Positions 43,116 through 50,945 of a stretch of DNA of 57,009 bases are shown in pieces. The position numbers and the translations under genes are program-made. The notes under the pieces are model-generated. The model saw only the letters and a program-made list of their open reading frames with translations. It ran no database searches and was not told the origin of the DNA. The stretch lies in assembly GCA_910577875.1 (NCBI GenBank), contig CAJTNY010000009.1, positions 1 through 57,009 on the forward strand, written 5' to 3'. This DNA comes from an uncultured Christensenella sp. (GTDB taxonomy: Bacteria; Bacillota; Clostridia; Christensenellales; Borkfalkiaceae). Within the stretch, counting starts at the first letter, position 1, and every line of letters begins with the position of its first letter.

Positions 43116-45398
43116 TTATTCTTCTCCTTTTTTATTGCGCTTAAATATCGAGATTATATCGAACTTGCCTAAATTTCTGAGAGCGATAAAGGTCGTGATA
43201 ACCGCAACGACCGCAAGCCAGATAAAGAGCGTCCACCATCGGTATCCTATCGTGTAAACGGCCGCGCATATAATATAGCTCGACAACAGCCAGAACAGAA
43301 CGGTCCACTTGAACTTACCTTTGGGAAGTTCTGCTTTCGCCGTCGCGCAAGCCGCAAAGCAGGGTATTGTGGTCATATTGAACGCAATAAACGCAATCAA
43401 AGCTGGTATCGAAATCCCCGTTGCCTCAATCATTGCAATCGCTGCGGTTATACCTTCTTCGTCAGCTAAAATTTCATCGGCGCTTCCGGTAATCGCCGCA
43501 CCCATAGAAATAAGACATGCACCGAGCGTTCCGAACGTTGCTACAACGTTTTCCTTAGCTATCAGACCCGTGAGCGCCGCAACCGCAAACACCCAGCCGA
43601 ATTTTCCGAGCTGTGAACCGAAACCGAGCGGCGTGAATACGGGCTGAACAAACATTCCTACCGAAGCGAGTATCGAATCCTGCATTTGTTCGTCGGGCAG
43701 ATACCGCCAGTTCCAACTTAAATGCGAGAACAGCCAAATAATTACGGTAGAAACAAATATAATTGTGAACGCTTTTTTTACGAAATGTTTCGTTTTATCC
43801 CAAAGGTGAAGCATGAGGTTTTTGAAACTGGGCCAATGATATGCGGGAAGCTCCATAATGAACGGCGGTGTTTCTCCCTTTAAGGTTGTGTTTCGCATTA
43901 AAAGCACGCAAACTACCGCCGCGCAAACGCCGAGAATATACATTCCGTAAGTAATTAAATCCGCGTTGCTTACTCCGAAATAAGTTACTATTCCGCCTGC
44001 AATGGCCACCAGAATAGGCAGTTTTGCCCCGCACGAGAAGAAGGGAATTACCCTTACCGTAGCCGTACGTTCTTTTTCGTCGGCAAGCGTTCTTGTATTA
44101 ATCATTGCGGGAACGGAACAGCCGAAGCCCATTATCATAGGCATAAAAGCTCTGCCGGAAAGACCGAAACGGCGGAAAATCCTATCAAGAACGAACGCGA
44201 TACGCGCCATATAACCCGTATCTTCGAGAATAGAGAAGAACAGGAACAAAAGTAATATCTGGGGAAGGAAACCGAGAACGGCGAACAGACCGCCTAAAAT
44301 ACCGTCTGATACAAGCCCCGAAAGCCATTCCGTATGAATAGCGCCGCCGACTCCGTCAGTTATCAGTCCGAAAACAGTATCGAATACATTAAACAGAATC
44401 ACTCCCGGCGAGAACACTGCACCGTCGTAGAAAATTCCCACGAACGCGGCAAGACCTTCGGAAAGTCCTAAATCGTCAAGCGCAGGAAGCCCTCCGCCCA
44501 GCCCCGCCCAGGCGCCTACATAGAGGAAATCCTCCGAGAACGTTATATGAAATATACAGAACAAAATTACTATAAAGATAGGAATTGCCCATATTCGGTG
44601 CGTAAGAACGCGGTCTATTCTGTCTGATTTGGTAAGCACTCCTTTCCCCGCCTTCTTAACCTTTACGTGAGCAAGATTTGAAGATATGTATTTATACCTT
44701 TCGTCGGCTATAACCGCTTCGAGGTCTTTGCCGGCAACCGCCTTTTCGAAGGCTTGCTTAGCGCCTTTGCGCTCCAATTCAAGTTCGTCATTCTCCAAAA
44801 GTTTTACCGCATGAAAGAGAGGCGATTTAATTTCCTCCGATTGATAAAAAGCGCAAGCCGTTTCAAGCTGTTTTTCGAGAACTCCTTTAAGAACGGTTGT
44901 TCCCTTACGTTCCGCAGACATTGCAACCGCTCTGTCCATAAGCTGTTTTATTCCCTTCGATTTGAGCGCGGAGATTTCTACGACCGGAACGCCGAGCGCA
45001 TTTTCTAGCGACTTTACTTCGATTTTATCTCCCGACTTTTCAACTTCATCCATCATATTCAGTGCAACTATTACCGGTACGTCCATTTCAAGAAGTTGGG
45101 TTGTTAAATATAAGTTACGCTCCAAGTTGGTAGCATCTACTATATTTATTATGCCGTAAGGGTGCTCGTCAAGAATATAATTGCGCGAAATGACCTCTTC
45201 CGGAGTGTACGGAGAAAGCGAATAAATACCGGGAAGGTCTACGATATTTACGTTTTCGTTTCCTCCCTTGTATACTCCCTCCCTTTTGTCAACTGTAACG
45301 CCGGGCCAATTGCCTACATGCGCGGTTGCGCCCGTCAGCGCGTTGAAAAGCGTAGTTTTTCCGCAGTTGGGATTTCCCGCCAATGCAAAAGTTTTCAT
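43116..45398 (-). CDS. feoB: Ferrous iron transporter B
   Basis: Inner-membrane Fe(II) importer with an N-terminal GTPase. About 760 residues. G1 AGNPNCGKTTLFN at residues 6-18, G3 DLPGIYSL, G4 NMMDE; then about ten membrane segments with the GFGCSVPAMINTR gate motif and FFSCGAKLPI. Start at ATG 45398 (GGAG site), the usual N-terminus; the seven extra residues upstream are leader. Confidence 0.96.
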   Translation of the reverse strand: MKTFALAGNPNCGKTTLFNALTGATAHVGNWPGVTVDKREGVYKGGNENVNIVDLPGIYSLSPYTPEEVISRNYILDEHPYGIINIVDATNLERNLYLTTQLLEMDVPVIVALNMMDEVEKSGDKIEVKSLENALGVPVVEISALKSKGIKQLMDRAVAMSAERKGTTVLKGVLEKQLETACAFYQSEEIKSPLFHAVKLLENDELELERKGAKQAFEKAVAGKDLEAVIADERYKYISSNLAHVKVKKAGKGVLTKSDRIDRVLTHRIWAIPIFIVILFCIFHITFSEDFLYVGAWAGLGGGLPALDDLGLSEGLAAFVGIFYDGAVFSPGVILFNVFDTVFGLITDGVGGAIHTEWLSGLVSDGILGGLFAVLGFLPQILLLFLFFSILEDTGYMARIAFVLDRIFRRFGLSGRAFMPMIMGFGCSVPAMINTRTLADEKERTATVRVIPFFSCGAKLPILVAIAGGIVTYFGVSNADLITYGMYILGVCAAVVCVLLMRNTTLKGETPPFIMELPAYHWPSFKNLMLHLWDKTKHFVKKAFTIIFVSTVIIWLFSHLSWNWRYLPDEQMQDSILASVGMFVQPVFTPLGFGSQLGKFGWVFAVAALTGLIAKENVVATFGTLGACLISMGAAITGSADEILADEEGITAAIAMIEATGISIPALIAFIAFNMTTIPCFAACATAKAELPKGKFKWTVLFWLLSSYIICAAVYTIGYRWWTLFIWLAVVAVITTFIALRNLGKFDIISIFKRNKKGEE

Positions 45399-45415
45399 AA
45401 TCACTAACTCCTTTT

Positions 45416-45643
45416 TCAAATCTCAACTTCAACGCAAGCGGCTTCCGCTTTTCGAAGTGTCAGTTCGTATCCGCGTATCGTTATTTCGATAGGGTCGCCA
45501 AGCGGCGCTCTCTTGCGCATAATAATTTCCGCGCCAGGCGTCACTCCCATATCGAAAAGACGTCTGCGTATTTTACCCTCTCCTCTGACTGCGGCTATTA
45601 TACCGCGTTCGCCCGCATTGAAATCGCTCAATAACTTATTCAT
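45416..45643 (-). CDS. feoA: FeoA-domain protein, second copy
   Basis: 75 residues, one SH3-like FeoA domain (LLSDFNAGERGIIAAVRGEGKIRRRLFDMGVTPGAEIIMRKRAPLGDPIEITIRG). Binds FeoB and modulates its activity. GGAGG site. One of two tandem FeoA proteins; this one is nearest to feoB. Confidence 0.9.
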   Translation of the reverse strand: MNKLLSDFNAGERGIIAAVRGEGKIRRRLFDMGVTPGAEIIMRKRAPLGDPIEITIRGYELTLRKAEAACVEVEI

Positions 45644-45665
45644 TTTTTAAGCCTCCAATAAAATT

Positions 45666-45680
45666 AACTTAGGTTAAGTT
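45666..45680. promoter_or_regulatory. Metal-repressor-like palindrome between the two feoA genes
   Basis: AACTTA-GGT-TAAGTT, perfect 6-base arms around three bases; lies about 22 bases before the second feoA start, so it could repress an internal promoter. Confidence 0.5.
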
Positions 45681-45703
45681 TTTAAATAAAAATTTAAGCG
45701 GCT

Positions 45704-45916
45704 TCAAGCCACTAAAATTTTCGCCGCCAAATTTTTGTCGAGGCAAAGTCTGCCTTCTTTGACTATCACAATCACATTGCCGCCGTTCGATGATACGAGG
45801 ATTATTTTTCCTCCCTCGGTTATTCCGAGCTCCCGCAAATGTTTCTTTATATTTTCATCCGCGCCGACCTTTCTTATTTCAAATTCGCGTCCGTTCGGCG
45901 CAAAACAAACAGGCAT
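45704..45916 (-). CDS. feoA: FeoA-domain protein, first copy
   Basis: 70 residues, FeoA fold (PNGREFEIRKVGADENIKKHLRELGITEGGKIILVSSNGGNVIVIVKEGRLCLDKNLA). First gene of the feo operon. GGAGG site. The two copies differ, so they are probably specialised rather than a recent duplication. Confidence 0.88.
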   Translation of the reverse strand: MPVCFAPNGREFEIRKVGADENIKKHLRELGITEGGKIILVSSNGGNVIVIVKEGRLCLDKNLAAKILVA

Positions 45917-45931
45917 ACTACACCTCCAAAA

Positions 45932-45945
45932 TTAACCTCGGTTTA
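45932..45945. promoter_or_regulatory. Operator-like palindrome downstream of the feo start site
   Basis: TTAACC-TC-GGTTTA, just upstream of the ribosome site of the first feoA. Confidence 0.4.
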
Positions 45946-45958
45946 TATTTTCATAGTT

Positions 45959-45987
45959 ATTATATTCACTTAAATTGTCTTTGTCAA
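45959..45987 (-). promoter_or_regulatory. feo operon promoter, full consensus
   Basis: TTGACA (45982-45987), 17-base spacer, TATAAT (45959-45964). Flanked by palindromes on both sides, suggesting strong metal-dependent repression. Confidence 0.8.
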
Positions 45988-45996
45988 CAAAAAATT

Positions 45997-46011
45997 AACC
46001 TGAATTAAGTT
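45997..46011. promoter_or_regulatory. Operator-like palindrome upstream of the feo -35
   Basis: AACCT-GAATT-AAGTT, an imperfect version of the AACTTA-GGT-TAAGTT palindrome. Same 15-base length. Confidence 0.45.
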
Positions 46012-46026
46012 TTTTTTGATAAAAAA

Positions 46027-46045
46027 AGCGGATTATTTATCCGCT
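46027..46045 (-). terminator. Terminator overlapping the end of the DtxR-type gene
   Basis: AGCGGAT-AAATA-ATCCGCT followed by seven T. The stop codon lies in the loop. Confidence 0.75.
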
Positions 46046-46395
46046 AAGAAAAGTTTTATTTTTTCGAACGTCGTTTCAGATATTATGTGTTCTATTTCGC
46101 ACGCATCACGTTCAGCGTCTTCGCCGTTGACGCCGAGAAGCTGCAAAAAACGTGTTAAGGTACAGTGCCGTTCGTAAACCTGACCCGCATAGTTTTCTCC
46201 CGCGCGGGTGAGATAAATATGCAGTCCGTCGCACTCTACATAACCTTGGTTTTGTAGAATTTTAACCGCTTTCTGCACAGCGGGTTGCGAAACGCCAACT
46301 CCGCGCGCCACGTCCACCCTGTGTACAAATTCGTTTTCATGCGATAAAAGCAATATACATTCCAAATAGTCTTCAAGCGACTTATTCCGTTTCAT
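46033..46395 (-). CDS. DtxR/MntR-family metal-dependent regulator
   Basis: 120 residues: winged helix-turn-helix (YLECILLLSHENEFVHRVDVARGVGVSQPAVQKAVKILQNQGYVECDG) and a metal/dimer domain (VYERHCTLTRFLQLLGVNGEDAERDACEIEHIIS) with the E and H ligands expected of MntR/IdeR. The adjacent feo operon with three operator-like palindromes is the likely target, so iron (or manganese) is the probable effector. Start at ATG 46395, which lies six bases after TATAAT and has no ribosome site. Confidence 0.88.
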   Translation of the reverse strand: MKRNKSLEDYLECILLLSHENEFVHRVDVARGVGVSQPAVQKAVKILQNQGYVECDGLHIYLTRAGENYAGQVYERHCTLTRFLQLLGVNGEDAERDACEIEHIISETTFEKIKLFLADK

Positions 46396-46401
46396 AATTA
46401 A

Positions 46402-46430
46402 ATTATACCCTAAAACAGACGTATTGTCAA
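46402..46430 (-). promoter_or_regulatory. Consensus promoter giving a leaderless message
   Basis: TTGACA (46425-46430), 17-base spacer, TATAAT (46402-46407), then TTAATT and ATG. Transcription should begin at or within a base of the ATG. The -35 region is within the end of prfA. Confidence 0.7.
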
Positions 46431-46435
46431 TAAGG

Positions 46436-47518
46436 TTATTCTTCTCCGGCAAGCTGAGCCTCGCGCTCTGCCACCGCAAGAGCTTCGAGCATTTCTTCAA
46501 TATCACCCATCATAAAAGTATCGAGCGAATATAGCGAAAGACCGATTCTGTGGTCCGTCACCCGACCCTGCGGAAAGTTATAAGTTCTTATGCGTTCGCT
46601 TCGGTCACCGCGCCCCACCAAACTTTTACGCTGTTCGTCGTAAGCCGACTGATTCTGTGTATTGTAATAATCATAAAGCCTTGAACGCAGAACTTTAAAA
46701 GCCTTATCCTTATTTTTAAGTTGGCTTCGCTCATCCTGACAGGTAACGACTATTCCGGTAGGAAAATGCGTTATGCGTATCGCGGTTTCGGTCTTATTTA
46801 CTTTTTGTCCGCCTGCGCCCGACGAACGGTACACATCGACGCGTATATCCTCGTCGTTTATCTGAACTTCCACGTCCTCGGCTTCGGGTAGTATTGCAAC
46901 CGTCGCCGTCGACGTATGAACCCTGCCCTGCGATTCCGTTTCCGGAACGCGTTGAACGCGGTGAACACCGCTCTCGAATTTGAGCTGTTTATATGCGTCC
47001 TTTCCGTTTATGTTCAGAACTATTTCTTTGATACCGCCGAGTTCTGTTTCGTTTATGTCGACGAGTTCAACTTTAAGACGGTGATGTTCGCAGTAATTGA
47101 GATACATTCTGTAAAGCTCATAAGCAAACAGCGCGGCTTCTTCGCCTCCCGCACCGCCGCGTATTTCCATTATACAGTTTCTGTCGTCGTTTTTGTCCTT
47201 TGGCAGAAGCAAAATTTTAAGTTCATCCTTTAAAACTTCAGCCAGTTTTACGCATTCCGAAATTTCCTCCGAAAGCAATTGTTTCATTTCCGTATCGGTT
47301 TCGGTTTTTATCGCTTCTTCCGCGTCGGTTTTGCGTTTTACGACGTTTAAATACTCTTCGTATTTCTGTGACGGTTCTGTTATCTCGGCTTGGTCCTTTG
47401 CGGTTTTGGTCCATTCCGCCGTATCGCAAATTACTGCGGGGTCGGCTAATTTTTCCGACAACTCGCAGTAACGGCGGTAAATATCTTCAAGTTTTTTTAA
47501 AAAGCTATCAGCAGCCAT
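46436..47518 (-). CDS. prfA: Peptide chain release factor 1
   Basis: Releases peptides at UAA and UAG. 360 residues. Catalytic GGQ within SSGAGGQKVNKTETAIRITH; anticodon-like tripeptide region REMRGPGTG-like ESQGRVHTSTATVAI upstream. Start has AAGGA close to the ATG. The modifying enzyme PrmC is encoded just upstream. Confidence 0.95.
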   Translation of the reverse strand: MAADSFLKKLEDIYRRYCELSEKLADPAVICDTAEWTKTAKDQAEITEPSQKYEEYLNVVKRKTDAEEAIKTETDTEMKQLLSEEISECVKLAEVLKDELKILLLPKDKNDDRNCIMEIRGGAGGEEAALFAYELYRMYLNYCEHHRLKVELVDINETELGGIKEIVLNINGKDAYKQLKFESGVHRVQRVPETESQGRVHTSTATVAILPEAEDVEVQINDEDIRVDVYRSSGAGGQKVNKTETAIRITHFPTGIVVTCQDERSQLKNKDKAFKVLRSRLYDYYNTQNQSAYDEQRKSLVGRGDRSERIRTYNFPQGRVTDHRIGLSLYSLDTFMMGDIEEMLEALAVAEREAQLAGEE

Positions 47519-47532
47519 AATTCCTTGCTTTA

Positions 47533-47556
47533 ACGGCGTATTCGTTTAAACGCCGT
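47533..47556 (-). other. Hairpin between prmC and prfA
   Basis: ACGGCGT and ACGCCGT arms around a ten-base loop, without a T-run. Possible processing or weak termination signal. Confidence 0.35.
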
Positions 47557-47576
47557 ATCGTATTTTGCCTTACAAC

Positions 47577-49433
47577 CTAAAACGCGATTTTAATGAACCT
47601 GTCTGTTCCGGACAAATCCTTCATTACCATTGCGTAATCGCGTTTTTCAAACAGTTTCAATATCTCTTCGGTCTGACCTTCTCCGCATTCTAAAAGCAGA
47701 ACGCCGTCTCTCGCAAGATAACTTCTTATATTCTTTGCAAGCCGCCTGTAAAAATCAAGTCCGTCCGCACCGCCGTCGAGCGCAATTTTAGGTTCGTATT
47801 CTCTCACTTCTCTTTGTAGAAAAGGTATTTCGCCGCTTTTGATATAGGGAGGATTGCAGATTATTAAATTAAATCTGCCGCGGACGTTCGCAAATAAATC
47901 GCTTTGTACGAAATCGACGTTTACTCCGTTGAGTTTCGCATTCTCGCGTGCAAGCATAATCGCCGCATCCGAAAGGTCCGCCGCCGTAACAGTGACACCG
48001 CGGTTTGCGCAGTTTTTAGCGACGGCTACCGCTATACAGCCCGAACCCGTACACATGTCAAGAACTTTATCCCCGTCTTCAACAAACTTGACAGCGTACT
48101 CTGCCAAGAGCTCGGTTTCGGGTCTCGGAATAAGCGCGCGCTCGTCGACTTTTATTTTGCATCCGTAAAATTCAGTATCGCCTATAACGTACCAAAGCGG
48201 TCTGCCTGTAAGGCGTTTTTCGGTTATTTCATTTATTTCCTTTGCTTCCGAAGGCTTTACCATACGTTCATTTGAAAGTTCGCTGCGCTTAACTTTCAAC
48301 ACGAGCGAATATATCCACTCCGCATCGCTTTCGTCTATGTTTTTCTCGGAAAATTTCTTCTTGGTCGAAGCAAGCATTTTAGAAAGTATTCCGCCCGTAA
48401 CGAATTCCGTTTCGGGAACGGCAGCATCCGCATCCATTTCAAGCACTTTTTTGAAAGCCGCGATAGCTACTTCCAGCATCTGTTCATCGGGTTCGCGAGT
48501 CGTCAGCGTTTTTTGCAGAAGCTTGCCCGGAGCTTTGAATACTCCGACGAACTTATTGTCGAATTTTGCGAGGAACTTCAATATCTCGTAAGAAAATCCA
48601 GCTATAAACGGCAAAAGCAAAAGTTCTATCGCAATCTTGATTAAAGATCTCAACACATCGTTAGTCACGTCTTTAATAACGGGAACATACGCGAAGACCG
48701 CCCAATTAGCCACGGATATTACCGCTATATTAAATAAAAGTACGATAAACAAAAACGAAGTTCCGCACCTGTCGTGTATACGCGAACATTCTTTGACTTT
48801 TTCTGGGATAAGCTCGACTCCGCGCTCGTAAGCGTTGATTGTCTTATGCTCCGCTCCGTGATACATATACAGTCTGCGTATATCTTTCATTAAGAGAATC
48901 AGCGCAAGATATGCTATAAATATTAAAAATTTCAAACCGCCGAGAACAAGTCCCGTCCACAAGCCCGACAGATGCGATTCGACGAACGCTTTCGGGAACC
49001 ATTTCCCCAAAAGCCCGACAAGAAACTGCGGAAGAAGTATGAAAATCGCTATTGCAAGCGCTACTCCGAGACATGCGGAAATAACGGAAACAATGTCCAT
49101 AAGACTGACTTTGAACTTTTCCGCAAGCCATTTTTGAAATTTTCCCGCATCTTCATCGTCGTCGCCGTATACGGCAGCGGAACGCATAAGCGTCTTCGTT
49201 CCGCGGACCAGCGAAAGGACGAGATTTATAATTCCACGCAAGAAAGGTATTTTACAGGCTCTTGACAGGTGTTTCCCGCGGTTAAGTCTTTTTGCTTCTA
49301 TCTGCACTTCTCCGTCGGGGTCGCGCACGGCTGTCGCCATACACGTTCTGCCCATCATCATTACGCCTTCAAGCACTGCCTGTCCGCCGATGTAGGTGCA
49401 ACTCTTTTTGCTCTTCTTTTCTTTTTTTTGCAT
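47577..49433 (-). CDS. Fusion of a DUF1385 membrane protein with PrmC methyltransferase
   Basis: 618 residues. Residues 1-330 form a DUF1385 (YqhQ-like) protein: GGQAVLEGVMMMGRT, several membrane segments, and the conserved YHGAEHKTINAYE. Residues 340-618 are PrmC/HemK, which methylates the GGQ glutamine of release factors: RALIPRPETELLAEY, DMCTGSGCIAVAVAK, the catalytic NPPY (LIICNPPYIKS). Both parts look complete. The only odd signal is the start: no ribosome site; TATAAT lies three bases before the ATG. Confidence 0.92.
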   Translation of the reverse strand: MQKKEKKSKKSCTYIGGQAVLEGVMMMGRTCMATAVRDPDGEVQIEAKRLNRGKHLSRACKIPFLRGIINLVLSLVRGTKTLMRSAAVYGDDDEDAGKFQKWLAEKFKVSLMDIVSVISACLGVALAIAIFILLPQFLVGLLGKWFPKAFVESHLSGLWTGLVLGGLKFLIFIAYLALILLMKDIRRLYMYHGAEHKTINAYERGVELIPEKVKECSRIHDRCGTSFLFIVLLFNIAVISVANWAVFAYVPVIKDVTNDVLRSLIKIAIELLLLPFIAGFSYEILKFLAKFDNKFVGVFKAPGKLLQKTLTTREPDEQMLEVAIAAFKKVLEMDADAAVPETEFVTGGILSKMLASTKKKFSEKNIDESDAEWIYSLVLKVKRSELSNERMVKPSEAKEINEITEKRLTGRPLWYVIGDTEFYGCKIKVDERALIPRPETELLAEYAVKFVEDGDKVLDMCTGSGCIAVAVAKNCANRGVTVTAADLSDAAIMLARENAKLNGVNVDFVQSDLFANVRGRFNLIICNPPYIKSGEIPFLQREVREYEPKIALDGGADGLDFYRRLAKNIRSYLARDGVLLLECGEGQTEEILKLFEKRDYAMVMKDLSGTDRFIKIAF

Positions 49434-49488
49434 TGTATTATATATATTAACCTATTGAATTATATATATTATTTCCATATATAAAATA

Positions 49489-49510
49489 TGGCTCCATACA
49501 TACGGAGCCA
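49489..49510 (-). terminator. Terminator after rpmE
   Basis: TGGCTCC and GGAGCCA arms around an eight-base loop, then ATTTTAT. Confidence 0.7.
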
Positions 49511-49515
49511 CATTT

Positions 49516-49719
49516 TCAGATATTGTATCTTTTCTTAAACTTGTCTACACGGCCGCCTGTATCAACAAGCTTCTGTTTACCGGTAAAGAAAGGATGGCAC
49601 TTATTACAGATATCAACCTTCAAAGTATCCGTTTTCTTGGTCGTGCCGGTCTTGAACGTAGCTCCGCAAGCGCATACAACCGTCACTTCGTGATAATCGG
49701 GATGTATTTCGGGCTTCAT
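49516..49719 (-). CDS. rpmE: 50S ribosomal protein L31, zinc-binding form
   Basis: 67 residues. The zinc ligands are the CACG near residue 16 and CNKC near residue 38 (VVCACGATFKTG, CNKCHPFFTGKQK). GAGG ribosome site. Own promoter and terminator. Confidence 0.95.
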   Translation of the reverse strand: MKPEIHPDYHEVTVVCACGATFKTGTTKKTDTLKVDICNKCHPFFTGKQKLVDTGGRVDKFKKRYNI

Positions 49720-49763
49720 AAATTTTCACCTCGCATATAGTCTTATTTCTTAAATACCACCTA

Positions 49764-49792
49764 ATTATATACGAATCAAGCTTTCAAGTCAA
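49764..49792 (-). promoter_or_regulatory. Promoter of rpmE
   Basis: TTGACT (49787-49792), 17-base spacer, TATAAT (49764-49769). Confidence 0.7.
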
Positions 49793-49858
49793 TTGTTTTT
49801 TCAGGTTAATTCAAAAATTCGGTAAATTTGACGATTCGGCGAATATACGGTTTTTTAG

Positions 49859-49887
49859 TTGCCAAAATTAAGGTTTAGGCGTATAAT
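49859..49887 (+). promoter_or_regulatory. Promoter of the plus-strand dehydrogenase gene
   Basis: TTGCCA (49859-49864), 17-base spacer, TATAAT (49882-49887). The first candidate ATG (49888) is directly behind the -10 and would lie upstream of the transcription start; the second ATG (49897) lies two or three bases downstream of it. Confidence 0.6.
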
Positions 49888-49896
49888 ATGGGTAAT

Positions 49897-50919
49897 ATGG
49901 ATAACTGGGTACTTAAAGGTGTCCGTAACCTTGCAAACGAACAGCTAGAAACCGCAGAGATTTCTCCTACGCAGGTCAAGGTTAAGGTCACGCATCTCCT
50001 CATCTCGAATTTCGACGCGTTACTTTTTAACGGCGATATAGCGGCGAAATATCCTAAGACAATCGGCAGATTCGCAGTCGGCATCGTCACCGAAGCGGGC
50101 GAACAATGCTACGGCGTCAAAAAAGGCGACAGAGTTTATCTTGAATCGGCTAAACCCTGCGGAATTTGCTACAACTGCAAAAGCGGCAAGCGCGACAGGT
50201 GCGACGATACTTTAATCGCAGGCAGAGATTACGACGGATTTTTACGAGATTTCGCTGTCTGCGAATATACCGCCGTTTCTCCCCTCCCCGATTCTCTTGA
50301 CAATATGCTCGCGCTCTGCATAGAAATGGTCGGTATTGCCGAAAATATTTACGATAAACTTAATCTGTCCGCGGGTCAGAGAGTCGCCGTAATCGGAGCA
50401 GACTGCTTAGGCAACATCATCGCACAGGTTCTGCAATATCATAAGGTCATTCCCATAGTAATAGATAACTCGCCAGGCAATATCGAAAAATTGAAGAAAT
50501 GCGGAGTTTACTACGCTTTCCCTGCCGACGACGAAGTTATTAACAACGTTAAAGATGCCACCAGCGGAGATTTATGCGATGCGGCGATTTATTCGGCAAG
50601 TTCGCAGTTGCCTATCTCCCTGCCTTCAAGGCTTATCGGGAATAAAAAATCGCTCATTTTAAGCGGGTTCACATCCCTTCACAGTGCTGTCGACGCACGG
50701 GACATACTCGAAAAAGATTTAACCGTTTTCGGGGTTACGAGCGCGGCGAATTACACCGCTTCGGTAATTAATATGCTTTTACACGGCGCAGTGAATATCG
50801 ATTTCTTCGATAAAGAGGTAATCAATCAGTTCGACCCTGTTTCACTCTTAACAGAGAGGTGTGAGAGTCTGAATTCGTCTAACAAGAGCAAGCTGACCGT
50901 TTTGAAAATGATATTCTGA
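49897..50919 (+). CDS. MDR-family dehydrogenase with a degenerate catalytic zinc site
   Basis: About 340 residues in the medium-chain dehydrogenase fold. The structural zinc site is intact (KPCGICYNCKSGKRDRC). The catalytic zinc site is not: the position usually Cys-Gly-Thr/Ser-Asp reads SNFD, and the usual GHE reads GRF. The nucleotide site is VIGADCLGNIIA. So it is unlikely to be a normal alcohol dehydrogenase. Start set at 49897 from the promoter. Followed 26 bases later by the cardiolipin-synthase gene on the same strand. Confidence 0.8.
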   Translation: MDNWVLKGVRNLANEQLETAEISPTQVKVKVTHLLISNFDALLFNGDIAAKYPKTIGRFAVGIVTEAGEQCYGVKKGDRVYLESAKPCGICYNCKSGKRDRCDDTLIAGRDYDGFLRDFAVCEYTAVSPLPDSLDNMLALCIEMVGIAENIYDKLNLSAGQRVAVIGADCLGNIIAQVLQYHKVIPIVIDNSPGNIEKLKKCGVYYAFPADDEVINNVKDATSGDLCDAAIYSASSQLPISLPSRLIGNKKSLILSGFTSLHSAVDARDILEKDLTVFGVTSAANYTASVINMLLHGAVNIDFFDKEVINQFDPVSLLTERCESLNSSNKSKLTVLKMIF

Positions 50920-50945
50920 CGCCGCGTATATACGGGTTACACCAT

